The notes beneath the pieces are model-generated. The model did no database searches, was not told where the DNA came from, and worked only from the letters and a program-made list of their open reading frames with translations. Position numbers and translations under genes: made by a program. Shown here piece by piece: positions 12,356-22,539 of a stretch of DNA of 64,000 bases. Positions within the stretch are counted from its first letter, which is position 1. Each line of letters opens with the position of its first letter. The stretch comes from Siphonodentalium dalli. Taxonomy: Eukaryota; Mollusca; Scaphopoda; Gadilida; Siphonodentaliidae. The DNA lies in the NCBI GenBank assembly GCA_032622095.1, contig CP136062.1:137536351-137600350 (forward strand), read 5' to 3'.

Positions 12356-12672
12356 TTATGTACCTTTATTCCGAAGACCCAATACGCCGAAGGTCCGATA
12401 TTCCGAATACCCGATGGTACGAAGGTCCGATATTCCGAAGGCTATAAATACCCCAAAGGCCCATGCAATATAGTCCGTAGTATTAATCCTCCGAAGATCC
12501 AATAGTTCGAAGGCCTAACATTCCGAAGGTCTAATAATCCGAAGTGTTTATACTCCGAAGACTATTACTCCGAATGTCCGATACTCTGAAGGTCCTATAC
12601 TCCCAATGCGACGTGGTGTATTGCGCTGCATTGTCGGAAAAATCAAAGAGTGGATCATGAAAAATTGTTAGG

Positions 12673-12739
12673 CCAATGCATTCTCTTATATATGCGAGGC
12701 GACCTATGGTCGACTCGCATATATAAGAGAATGCATTGG
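12673..12739. repeat. 67-bp hairpin module
   Basis: The arms begin 'ccaatgcattctcttatata' and end with its reverse complement. The apical stem is of the CGACC/GGTCG type with a three-base loop. This copy lies in an inverted segment matched by the copy at 14291. Confidence 0.9.
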
Positions 12740-12810
12740 CACAGGGTATATGGGCTGATACAAAAATCGGACTTGGCACTGGAAGGGTTAATACCTGGGC
12801 ACACAATCTC

Positions 12811-12938
12811 GTCACGAGACAATGGAACTTATATACTTATAGAACTCAGCGGAATCTCATAACCCCACACAGTCGACTGTGTGGGGTTATGAGATTCCGC
12901 TGAGTTCTATAAGTATATAAGTTCCATTGTCTCGTGAC
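12811..12938. repeat. 128-bp perfect palindrome
   Basis: The centre is between 12874 and 12875 ('agtc|gact'). Both 64-bp arms read as exact reverse complements by eye, beginning 'gtcacgagacaatggaactt'. There is no spacer. It sits inside the left arm of the larger inverted element and is absent from the matching right arm, so it was added later. Confidence 0.9.
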
Positions 12939-13249
12939 GGTGTCAGACCGGTTTTCCGAAGACCTATTACTACGAAGGCCCACAACTCCGAAGACCCGAT
13001 TCTCCGACGGCCCACAACTCCGAAGACCCGATTCTCCGACGGCCCACAACTCCGAAGACCCGATTCTCCGACGGCCCATAACTCCGAAGATCCGATTCTC
13101 CGAAAGCCCATAACTCCGAAGGGCCGATTCTCCGAAGATCTATAACTCCGAAGACCTATAACTCCGAAGGGCCGATTTTCCGACGACCCATAACTCCGAA
13201 GGTCCGATTCTCCGATCGTCCGATTCTCCGAAGATTTTGTTTTATCGGG

Positions 13250-13940
13250 GTATTAACGTTTACTAAATAGTGTACAGTCCAGTGGCGAAGCCAAGGAGTC
13301 CCAAAATTCCCACTGCCCCCATTAAACATCTACTTGCTATTTCAGACAATATGGGCCCCTACCAAAACATGTCCAATGTCATGTAAACGCCCGGAAATCG
13401 TTCATGGGGCATCAAAATATTCAAACTTTTCCTACTGTCCCCATGCACCTAAATGGGAATCCTGGCCCGCCACTGACTATACACCAGATACTATAACGTT
13501 ACGTTGGCCCATGAGATGCCAGAGTAAAATGTACAGGGGTGAACGGGGAAGAACTTGTCGCCCCTGTGCTTGTTAGGCTACTCTGACATTCTTGCAGCGT
13601 TTCGTTATAATATACCCGGTGCACACCAGTGGCGGAGCCAGGGTTCCCATTTAGGGGTGCACATTAATTAGCATATGTGGGGGATATGTGGGGGATATAT
13701 CATGCATATGATATGCCGAAAGCATATCACGAAGGCCTGATTTGGGGAGCGCATACATGGGAGGGGTCGCCCCCAATCGTTGGTCCGGGGGCTCCCCTGG
13801 GCAGGAACACTGTGAATATTTGAATGCATAGGAGGGATTTCCTGACGTTTACATGACATTTGACATGTTTTTTGGGGGCGGTCTTCCCTAGGGCCCCATT
13901 GACCCCGCCACTGGACTGTACACTATTTAATAAGCGATAA
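13250..13940. other. centre of the inverted element
   Basis: This is the spacer between the TCCGAAG arms. Its ends are inverted copies ('tgtacagtccagtggcg' near 13272 and its complement near 13910). The interior is GC-richer with short stop-free frames, none of which I recognise. Confidence 0.4.
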
Positions 13941-14238
13941 AACATGATCTTCGGAGAATCGGACCTTCGGAGAATCGGACCTTCGGAGAATCGGCCCTTC
14001 GGAGTTATAGACCTTCGGAGTTATGGGCGTTCGGAGTTATAGGCCTTCGGAGTTATGGGCTTTCGGAGTTATGGGTCATCCGAGTTATGGGATTTCGGAG
14101 AATCGGGACTTCGGAGTTATGGGCTTTCGGAGAATCGGGGCGTCGGAGAATCTGACCTTCGGAGAATCGGACCTTCGGAGTTATGGGTCTTCGGAAAAAC
14201 GCTACGTAACCCTCGTGACGAGATTGTGTGCCCAGGTA

Positions 14239-14463
14239 TTAACCCTTCCAGTGCCAAGTCCGATTTTTGTATCAGCCCATATACCCTGTGCCAATGCATT
14301 CTCTTATATATGCGAGTCGACCATAGGTCGCCTCGCATATATAAGAGAATGCATTGGCCTAACAATTTTTCATCATTTGCTATTATTTTTTACAATTTTT
14401 TACAATTTTAATAATTTTTTCTTATATTCTTAAACAGACTTATTTTGTAGGTTTAGTGCCAGG
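14239..14463 (+). mobile_element. TTAA element, family C (CCCTTCCAGTGCC ends)
   Basis: It starts at TTAA (14239-14242) followed by 'cccttccagtgccaagtcc' and contains the hairpin module at 14291-14357. It appears to close near 14450-14463 with 'tagtgccaggg', a degraded right end without a clear TTAA. A partner fragment in inverse orientation lies at 12660-12790. Confidence 0.55.
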
Positions 14464-15860
14464 GAATCTTACGTTTTTCATGGGAATCAAAATTATTACT
14501 ATGAATACTTGGTGATGCAGAAAACCATAACGTTTCAGAGCGATGATAGGTCTAGATTTTCTTCCTACAGTTACAATTTTATGAGACTGCTGACTAAAAT
14601 TATTGAACCTGCAAAAACGAACGATCTCAAATTTATCGAAAGATATAAGAAACAATATTCGTATTTTTAGCTCCAAATCGACTAATTTATTCGGAAATGT
14701 TCCGCGTACACCTGTATGTTTTAATATGCCTCTATATAATCAAACTATGTATAGTGTGTTGGAGTTTGAACGAACCATGTCCGTTGAAGTCACACGCCTG
14801 ATGTACAACGGCGGCATACAATCTTTGGTTCTCGTATTACAACTGAGAAAAATTACGTCATGAAAAAAGGAAACGAACTATAATTATATGAGAACAAGTG
14901 AACACAGTCACAGAACGCTATCAAATTTACCCCACATATTTGACCTTTTATATGTTAACCTATACGACAGTGGTTATTCTAATTGGTTTATATTCTAGCA
15001 AAATATACAAATTGTGTAAGTTGGAGCACTTCAAAATAATTAACACTTCCAGGTTTTTGACGAAATTTAGTTTTTAGAAATATTTTTTCTGCTAAATTAT
15101 GAATTTGGTGTAAGTCTAATTAACTATATTTACACTCGTTCATTCTTTGGCACTATGGAACTTGATTGCAAGATTTTGGTTGGTTGAAGTTGCATCATGT
15201 GACTTCGCGCATGAGCTTTAACATGGTTCCATGGAGTGCACTAGTTGCTCGTTTAAACTGCTAGGTGAGTATAAATATCAGGAATCAATGTTGATTTAGT
15301 TGCGTGTCATGGAGTACGGATGCTTGATGGATTTATAATTTTATGTGTAATCCGCTCAAAATGTCAGACCAACTGGCATCCATACTCCATGAAACGTAAG
15401 CAAATGATCAACACAAAATTCTTGGGAGATGATCTATCTCTTCCGCGGCACAATTACAACATAATTTTTATAACTCTCGATTTCAAGACTATATACAAAT
15501 AGCTATTTTGAATAAAATACAGGTAAAGCTGTAGATTGTGTATATTATTTGTCTATAAAGACACAAAAAAAGTGGTTTATTTCGATAGTAAGATAGCGGT
15601 GGGATCTGCAGTTTAATTGCAATTCGCTGGGCTGCTAACAAAATAATAGAGTTGCCCATCTTGGTGCGCTTTGGTGTACTCGGAACATTTTCGCGCAGAT
15701 TTCTGTTCTGAAAACAGCCCCAAAAACTGTCCCGCTGATGGGATGAGAAATTCTCAATATAAAATTATATTAACTGAAGTTAACTTTTCTGGATTCACAC
15801 CTATTGTGTTATACCCAAGACTATATATAAATCTTTCTGGGAAGAAATTGACCATCTTTA
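14464..15860. other. mostly unannotated; one 16-bp inverted repeat
   Basis: There is no coding region that I can support. An inverted pair, 'catggagtacggatgc' (about 15308) and 'gcatccatactccatg' (about 15377), differs at one position. Several 60-90-codon frames look random: AT-rich, without family motifs. Confidence 0.4.
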
Positions 15861-15862
15861 AC

Positions 15863-16108
15863 TTAACCCTTCGATGACTGGAGCGTCCAATTTTTTTTGC
15901 GAAAACACTGTGCCAATGCATTCTCTTACATATGCGAGTCTCCCAAAGGGAGAAACATTATTTACCTGGACCGTGTAAGCCAGTTCATTCTCTTATATAT
16001 GCGAGGCTCCATATGGCACTGGAGACTCGCATATCAGGATATAATAGAATGCACTGGCATGTGATATTTAATGATGCACCAGCGCGCCTCACGTCATGAA
16101 AGGGATAA
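15863..16108 (+). mobile_element. TTAA element, family A (degraded)
   Basis: The left end is TTAA plus 'cccttcgatgactggagc', and the right end is 'gtcatgaaagggataa'. Two hairpin-module remnants lie inside (near 15911 and 15975-16060), the second expanded. Family A copies run CATGACTGGAGCTTCC at one end and CATGACGGGAGCTGCGC at the other. Confidence 0.7.
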
Positions 16109-16344
16109 CTATGTGAAAATAAAGATATTTGAATTTCCAGCTGTGATATATAAGACAGATGAAGAACTGTCACCTCCGCGCCACCTTAATGTGGGTGGCT
16201 GCACTGGCTGCATATAAGATGGATATAGTTGTCATGAATGAGGACATAAGTACGGGAGAGGACGGATTTGACAGCTAGCTATCAGTCACCTAAATTACAT
16301 CACCGACGTGGTACTTGTTGGTGATAAGCCATGATGGAGTACTA

Positions 16345-16847
16345 TCTCATATATATTTTGAAGACCTCTGTCTGTCTGTTTGTCTGTCTGTCTGTCCTTA
16401 ATACAAATCTACGATTCTCGACCGATCGGGACGAAACTTGGTACGTGTGTGTAGTTTGACCAGGCGGTGGTCGTTGTCGTATTGGCGAGCGCGTGCGACG
16501 CCCGTGCAGCGCATGCGCAGACGAGATCTCGGAAACGGGTGGAGCTATCGACTTGAAATTTGGTATGTGAATGTATCCTGCCCCGAGTACGAATTTTATC
16601 GGGTCGCCGAGCCCGTGCGACGCCAGCTTCGCGCATGCGCAGACGAGATCTCGGAAACGCGTGGAGCTATCGACTTGAAATTTGCTATGTGAATGTATCT
16701 TGCCCCGGATACGAATTTTATCTGGTCGCCGAGCCCGTGCGACGCCAGCTTCGCGCATGCGCAGACCAGATATCGGAAACGGGTGGAGCTATCGACTTGG
16801 AAATTTGGTTTTTGAATTGCCCGGACAACGTCGGGCTCATCGGCTAG
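16345..16847 (+). mobile_element. non-autonomous Helitron array, copy 1 of 3
   Basis: It begins TCTCATATATATTTTGAAG after A (16344) and ends with hairpin 'gcccggacaacgtcgggc', then 'tcatcggctag'. The body has 116-120-bp tandem units containing 'gagatctcggaaacg', 'ggagctatcgacttgaaatt' and 'cggatacgaattttatc'. It is non-coding; the long arginine-rich frames are repeat by-products. Confidence 0.85.
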
Positions 16848-17452
16848 TCTCATATATATTTTGAAGACCTCTGTTTGAATGTATGTTTGTATGTCATTTA
16901 TACAAATCTACGATTCTCGACCGATCGGGACGAAACTTGGTACGTGTGTGTAGTTAATTGACCAGGCGGTGGACGTTGTCGTATTGGCGAGCCCGTGCGG
17001 CGCCCGCTTCGCGCAGACGAGATCTCGGAAACGGGTGGAGCTATCGACTTGAAATTTGCTATGTGAATGTATCTTGCCCCGGATACGAATTTTATCGGGT
17101 CGCCGAGCCCGTGCGACGCCAGCTTCGCGCAGACGAGATCTCGGAAACGGGTGGAGCTATCGACTTGAAATTTGCTATGTGAATGTATCTTGCCCCGGAT
17201 ACGAATTTTATCGGGTCGCCGAGCCCGTGCGACGCCAGCTTCGCGCAGACGAGATCTCGGAAACGGGTGGAGCTATCGACTTGAAATTTGCTATGTGAAT
17301 GTATCTTGCCCCGGATACGAATTTTATCGGGTCGCCGAGCCCGTGCGACGCCATCTTCGCGCATGCGCAGACCAGATCTCGGAAACGGGTGGAGCTATCG
17401 ACTTGAAATTTGGTTTTTGAATAGCCCGGACAACGTCGGGCTCATCGGCTAG
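16848..17452 (+). mobile_element. non-autonomous Helitron array, copy 2 of 3
   Basis: It starts with TCTCATATATATTTTG directly after the CTAG of copy 1 and ends with the same hairpin and CTAG. It has one more 116-bp internal unit than copy 1, which accounts for most of the length difference. Confidence 0.85.
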
Positions 17453-18004
17453 TCTCATACATATTTTGAAGACCTCTGTTTGTCTGTATGTTTGTCTGTA
17501 TGTCATTAATACAAATCTACGATTCTCGACCGATCGGGACGAAACTTGGTACGTGTGTGTAGTTTGACCAGGCGGTCGTCAACGTCGTATTGGCGAGCCC
17601 GTGCGGCGCCCGCTTCGCGCAGACGAGATCTCGGAAACGGATGGAGCTATCGACTTGAAATTTGCTATGTGAATGTATCTTGCCCCGGATACGAATTTTA
17701 TCGGGTCGCAGAGCCCGTGCGACGCCAGCTTCGCGCATGCGCAGACGAGATCTCGGAAACGGGTGGAGCTATCGACTTGAAATTTGGTATGTGAATGTAT
17801 CTTGCCCCGGATACGAATTTTATCGGGTCGCCGAGCCCGTGCGACGCCAGTTTCGCGCATGCGCAGACCAGATCTAGGAAACGGGTAGAGCTATCGACTT
17901 GAAATTTGGTTTTTGAATAGCCTGGACAACGTCGGGCTGGGTAGAGCTATCGACTTGAAATTTGGTTTTTGAATAGCCCGGACAACGTCGGGCTCATCGG
18001 CTAG
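17453..18004 (+). mobile_element. non-autonomous Helitron array, copy 3 of 3
   Basis: It abuts copy 2 with no intervening base and ends in CTAG at 18004 followed by T. The last 70 bp contain a partial duplication of the 3' end: 'gggtagagctatcgacttg...gacaacgtcgggct' occurs twice. Confidence 0.85.
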
Positions 18005-18190
18005 TCTATTATATATTTTGGAACTTCTGTCTGTCTGTGTGTATGTATGTATGTGTGCTACAGACTCGAAAACTACTTGACCGATCCGACTTATTTTGGT
18101 ATGTAGGCCTACTTTGATCCCGGGAACAATATGGGTGGGTCCAATTATACGTGCGACCGCGTCCTTGACCTCGCTCATATAGATGTTGTA
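18005..18190 (+). mobile_element. 5' fragment of a different Helitron family
   Basis: 'tctattatatattttggaac' followed by (TCTG)n starts right after the preceding CTAG and shares 'aaaactacttgaccgatccg' with the fragment at 18808. The 3' end is missing where a family A TTAA element begins. Confidence 0.65.
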
Positions 18191-18372
18191 TATTATGCCC
18201 AAAGGGAGCCTCGCACATATAAGAGAATACATTGTCCTAACAATATTTAACTTGATTTTGTAAGTCAGCTAGTGCATTATCTTATATATGTGAGCCTCCC
18301 ATATATAAGAGAATGGACTGGCACGGAATCTTTAATGCAGCACCAGCGCAGCTCCCGTCATGAAAGGGTTAA
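18190..18372 (+). mobile_element. TTAA element, family A (left-truncated)
   Basis: The right end is 'cccgtcatgaaagggttaa' (TTAA 18369-18372). Two hairpin-module pieces precede it (18195-18234 and 18268-18322). The left terminus is missing. Confidence 0.65.
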
Positions 18373-18444
18373 AGTGACACATGATACCAAGCCTTCAATT
18401 AAACTTAATTTTGGGGTCAACAAGCCTTGAAGTAAAGTGTTTGT

Positions 18445-18516
18445 CATTTGCAGAATGAGGTCCCCAGAGGGTGAATTTAGTACCAAGTTCACCCTCTGGG
18501 AAACTCATTCTACTCA
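18445..18516. repeat. GCAGAATGAGG hairpin (family F)
   Basis: 'ccagagggtgaatttagt' and its reverse complement are separated by a few bases, flanked by 'agaatgagg' and 'cattct'. This is one of about ten copies in the window. Upstream is 'cttgaagtaaagtgtttgtc', the outer part of the family's long palindrome (compare 63,212). Confidence 0.8.
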
Positions 18517-18807
18517 GGCCTCGCGTTGCTGTCTGCATGGACCCTAACTGTATCCTTGGAGACCATGAACTTTTGATTAACAGAATTTTAAGCTTCCCCA
18601 TGGAAAATAGAGAGCTTTTGTATGGAACTTAAAAATCTGTTAGGGGTATAGGTCCTCGTATCATTTCCTAATAAAATGCCACTCTTGTTCATTACGTGCA
18701 AATGCTGCAAGAAATAATAAGAATAAGGGTCATTATTAACATGGACATACATTTATAATCGATTACATTCATTTATTTGAAAATATTGCAAGACCAGCAA
18801 ATTGTGA

Positions 18808-18930
18808 TCTATTATATATATATATGTATATATTTTGGAACTTCTGTCTGTCTGTATGTATATATGTGTGTTATAGACATGAAAACTACTTGACCGATCC
18901 GACTCACATTTAATTGGTATGGCAGGAGTG
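18808..18930 (+). mobile_element. Helitron 5' fragment
   Basis: TCTATTATATATATATATG follows an A (18807) and leads into 'ttttggaacttctgtctgtc' and 'actacttgaccgatccgact', the same family as 18005. No 3' hairpin/CTAG is found downstream. Confidence 0.6.
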
Positions 18931-19177
18931 CCAGCTTGGACGAATAGAATAAGAATAACTGCTTGTCTTGAGTTATATCATCCCACGATGACAAAAGTAC
19001 TGTATCAACAAAGCTATTCAAACATGTGTAGGTCATTCTGTGTTTATTGCATGTCACCCATCCTAAAAAATCATTGCATGAATAAAAAAGAATAACAGAG
19101 TTTAATTTATAAATTATTAAGTAACAGACAGGGCTTATACATGTATTGTCATGTGTGATAATGCTTTTATTTTATAG

Positions 19178-19260
19178 TTCCGATTCCACAGATGATGGAA
19201 CTGTGTGATTATTCAGGAACAGGCATGATAGATAGAGAAGACCTACAGCTTTTATTTGAA
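19178..19260 (+). pseudogene. orphan EF-hand exon or exon remnant
   Basis: After a good acceptor ('ttttattttatag', AG at 19176-19177) an open frame reads PIPQMMELCDYSGTGMIDRE and then DLQLLFE. The loop D-Y-S-G-T-G-M-I-D-R-E-D follows the EF-hand pattern: D at 1, S at 3, T at 5, G at 6, I at 8, D at 9, with D instead of E at 12. The coding look stops where a 128-bp hairpin element begins (19253), and the frame ends at TGA 19354. No partner exon is recognised on this strand. It could belong to an unseen plus-strand gene or be a moved exon. The other EF-hand gene here runs on the minus strand. Confidence 0.4.
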
Positions 19261-19382
19261 TGCCGAAATATCTCATTCATGTCTGGAAAGAAATATCAAA
19301 TTTTCACGAGCGGCTGCAAGCCCCGAGTAAAATTCGATATTTCATTACAAACATGAATGAGATATTTCAGGTATTCAAAGAA
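19253..19382. mobile_element. short hairpin MITE in the EF-hand-like exon
   Basis: The arms 'gaaatatctcattcatgt' (19264) and its reverse complement (about 19351-19368) extend outward to 'tttgaat' on both sides, giving about 28-bp inverted repeats. The interior is about 70 bp. It disrupts the end of the EF-hand-like segment. Confidence 0.7.
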
Positions 19383-20050
19383 AAAACTGTAATTATTCTT
19401 TTATTATATGCCCCTTATTAAAGCTCAAGTTGCAAAGCTATCAGACATTTTTCTTTTAATAGTACAGCACTTTGAAGAATACTTCCTACTAATAATAATT
19501 GTACAATTACCTAGATAAAGCACCAAGAATCATGCACAGAAATGAAACACGAAATCGAAACTAACAAGTCTCCATGTCACCACAGTCAAAATATATCAAT
19601 CCCATGCGCACGGGCCCCAGCTGCTAAGTGCATGATAAGTACCGGCTAGCCATTCAAAATCGCCAAATTGCTGATGACACTTGATGTCAAGAGCATCTGT
19701 TTCAACTTAACGCATGTGTGATTTTCTTTGAAAAGTTTTTTGCTTGTTTTACTTCTGTCTTCTACTTATTATGGTGGTTCCCCTGTGAAATGATGGATTA
19801 ATTGTAAGAAACAACTCTTGTTTCGAATAAGCTTATGGGTTATAACCGATAAGTTTGCAGACAATTTACTATTGTGCACGGTTATAGAATTTGTCTTCAA
19901 TTTTTTTCGCTCGTGTAAACCACTGGCAAGCTACAGTGAAACATAACGAAACCCACAGAGAAAAAAACTAAATTGTATATCACTGTGGCTTCTAAGAGAT
20001 ACATACAAAGTTCTACATTTCGGTAATTTCCCGCTATTTTATAGGCAAGC
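19383..20050. other. no recognisable feature
   Basis: AT-rich, with no coding stretch or repeat that I can support. Confidence 0.4.
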
Positions 20051-20054
20051 ATAT

Positions 20055-20410
20055 AATAACAAGACAGTCAATGACTGTGGGGTCGCTCACCAGACTGCAA
20101 AGACTGATAAGACTGGGACTCTGGAGACCAAAACAGTGAGCACGTTTCATAATCACTTTAAAAGAAGTAGATTTAAACAGGATATGTGGCTAGAGAGACT
20201 TCAAGTATGTAGCTTGGTAAAAAACCACCTTGAAATTGCCAACTGTACACTACTGATCACCCCCCTCCTCCAGCTCAACAAGTCCCCTCCCGACCGGGAT
20301 CCAGACTCCCAAGTCTTAGGTTGGAATTTCACAACCGACACCTCAAACTTTCTCAATTGTTGGAAATTTCCAATCTCACAAGCGCCTTTTTCTAAAACCA
20401 TTTAAACATG
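20055..20410 (+). repeat. dispersed repeat shared with 29165
   Basis: 'aacaagacagtcaatgact' through 'aatcactttaaaagaagtag' is repeated at 29165-29285 with small changes. The later part ('tagagagacttcaagtatg...') is also loosely shared. An 89-codon frame here is not conserved in the second copy, so it is unlikely to be coding. Confidence 0.7.
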
Positions 20411-20499
20411 TTTGAAGCCCAATTATCCATGGACCCAAAACACAATACATGTATGTCAGACCAATCAGTCAGGTGGTTCCAAGGTAGATGTTTTAATGA

Positions 20500-21050
20500 A
20501 TTTGGTATTTCTATGATTTTATTGGACACAAAAGTGTTAACTCCCCATAGACTGCCATTTCTTGACAGGTTGACCTCATTTTAACAAATCTGTATCTCAG
20601 TCACTAAAGGATCTTCCTGATTCCTCCATACTATATGTAAGCTAAATAGTCCAAAATCCCTTGAGAAGACATTTTAAGAATTACTATAGAGACATATAGT
20701 TATGTCCCTGGTCCCACCCTTTTAACCTGGTGACCCCATCTGAATAAATTTGAATCCCAGACACCAAAGAACCCTTCATACATATCATAAATATCAGTCA
20801 AATAGACCTGATGGTCCTTGTGAAGGAAGCATATTAAGAGGGAAACTGTCCTTCGCTTGGCCCCTATTTGACCAGGTGACCCCATTTAAAAAATCTGAAT
20901 TGCAGTCAAGGAAGAACATTCCATTCTATATAAGCCAACAAGTTCTTGCAAACATATTTTAAGAATTACTATGTAGTGAAATAGTTGCTCTTGCTCTGCC
21001 CTTATTTGACTTTGTGATCCCATTTTCACAAATCTGATAAGGATAAAAAT
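20500..21050 (+). repeat. degenerate tandem block of about 165-bp units
   Basis: Units repeat 'aagaattactatag...tatgtccctggt...gaccccat...aaatctgaat...agtcac'. The same family is better preserved at 22540-23400. It is non-coding. Confidence 0.65.
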
Positions 21051-22160
21051 TAAGTTCCCCAGTTGAAGTTGGTGATATTCACCCATTGGGCACCTCATTT
21101 ATGAATTTTATCTTCTGCAAATTAGGGGAAATAGAAACTTCCTAGAAGGGAAATTTAACTAACAACAATGTAAATTTGATACTATAGATACTTCCCAAAA
21201 GATGAGGCCTAAGCAGAATGAGGTCGTCAGAGGGTGAATTTGGTGATGCTAGCCTGCTGTGCCGGATAGCATCACAAAAAGCGTGTCTGTTCCTACATTG
21301 TGTATGCCTGGCCTCAAGCAACACAATGTATTATACAACAAGCCTTGAAATAGTGTGATAGCGTGTCTGTCATTTGCAGAGTGAGGTCCCCAGAGGGTGA
21401 ATTTAGTGACGCTAAATTCACCCTCTGGGGACCTCATTCTGATAAAGTCCTCAACTGCTATGGAAGACCTAGAATAAAATTGAATTTCCCCAGTTGAAGT
21501 TGGTGATGTTCACCCATTGGGCCCCTCAATTATGAATTTTATCTTCTGCAAATTAGGGGATATAGAAACTTCCTAGAAGGGAAATTTAACTAACAACAAT
21601 GTAAATTTGATACTATAGATACTTCCCAGAAGATGAGGCCTAAGCAGAATGAGGTCCCCAAATGGTGAATTTGGTGATGCTAGCCTTGAATCAAGCTTTG
21701 AAATAGTCTGTCTGTTATTTGCAGAATGAGGTACCCAGAGGGTGAATTTAGTGAGGCTATCCTGCACAGCGGGCTAGTATCACTAAATTCACCCTCTGGG
21801 GACCTCATTCTGATAAAGTCCTCAACTGCTATGGAAGACCTAGAATAAGATTGAAGTTCCCCAGTTGAAATTGGTGATGTTCACCCATTGGGCACCTCAA
21901 TCATGAATTTTATCTTCTGCAAATTAAGGGATACAGAAACTTCCTAGAAGGGAAATTTAACTAACAACAATGTAAATTTGATACTATAGATACTTCCCAG
22001 AAGATGAGGCCTAAGCAGAATGAGATCTTGAGACTCTAGATACTTCCCAGAAGATGAGGCCTAAGCGGAATAAGGTTCTCAGAGGGTGTATTTGGTTATG
22101 CTAGCCTGCTGTGTAGGATAGCGTCACTAAATTCACCCTCTGGGAACCTCATTCTACAAA
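21048..22160. repeat. composite block: 180-bp spacer repeats plus family F hairpins
   Basis: A segment running from 'ttccccagttgaagttggtg' to 'agatgaggcctaagcagaat' occurs three times (about 21050, 21485, 21850) and again at 42005. Each is followed by a family F hairpin: 'ccccagagggtgaatttagt', a variable GC-rich loop, and its complement. This gives hairpins at about 21212-21280, 21375-21442, 21645-21810 and 22075-22155. Confidence 0.8.
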
Positions 22161-22535
22161 TGCCAGGCACTCTTTGAGAAAATGAAATTAATCTGATTTT
22201 AATGACCACTGAGTGATAATATAAACAACAAGGGTGCTTCATTGATAACACCATTAATCTCATTTAAATTATGGATGACATGAATACACTCCCTGGGGAC
22301 TCTGTCTAAGGCTGCAGAAGCTCTCTTTATCTCTCTATCTGCCTTGCCATGTGTCATGTCTATCAGTTCATAGGAGAGTTGCCTTGTAATGGGAATTTAA
22401 ATAAATATACTTTATTTACCTGTGAGTTAGGATATGAAATAGGGTGGAATGCTGTTGGTTGGGGGTGGGGTTCTGGGTCATGTGGGGGGGGGTGATATTT
22501 TTTGTCTGTATGTTAAATTGATCAAGGAGTTCCTG
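22161..22535. other. no recognisable feature
   Basis: Low-complexity G-rich patches near 22455-22490, with no coding region. Confidence 0.4.
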
Positions 22536-22539
22536 AATT

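Larger units (their letters stand above)
12360..14240. mobile_element. inverted element with TCCGAAG short-repeat arms
   Basis: Degenerate repeats of a 12-14-bp unit of the type 'tccgaagacccataac' run forward at 12365-12600 and 12950-13240. They run in reverse complement ('cttcggagttatgggc') at 13950-14200. The centre holds a second inverted pair, 'tagtgtacagtccagtggcg' (13270) against its reverse complement (about 13905-13925). Outside the arms, 12655-12815 and 14209-14375 are also inverted copies of one another. This is a multi-layer foldback structure with no coding region. Confidence 0.6.

Noticed and set aside
12950-14200. CRISPR-like regularly spaced repeats (TCCGAAG)
   Set aside because: Units are 12-14 bp, degenerate, without true spacers, in inverted arms of a eukaryotic element.
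16342-17877. Many arginine-rich frames on both strands
   Set aside because: They follow the 116-bp tandem unit in overlapping frames, so they reflect GC-richer repeat composition rather than genes.
20136-20405. 89-codon frame in a dispersed repeat
   Set aside because: The second copy at 29165 does not keep the frame.
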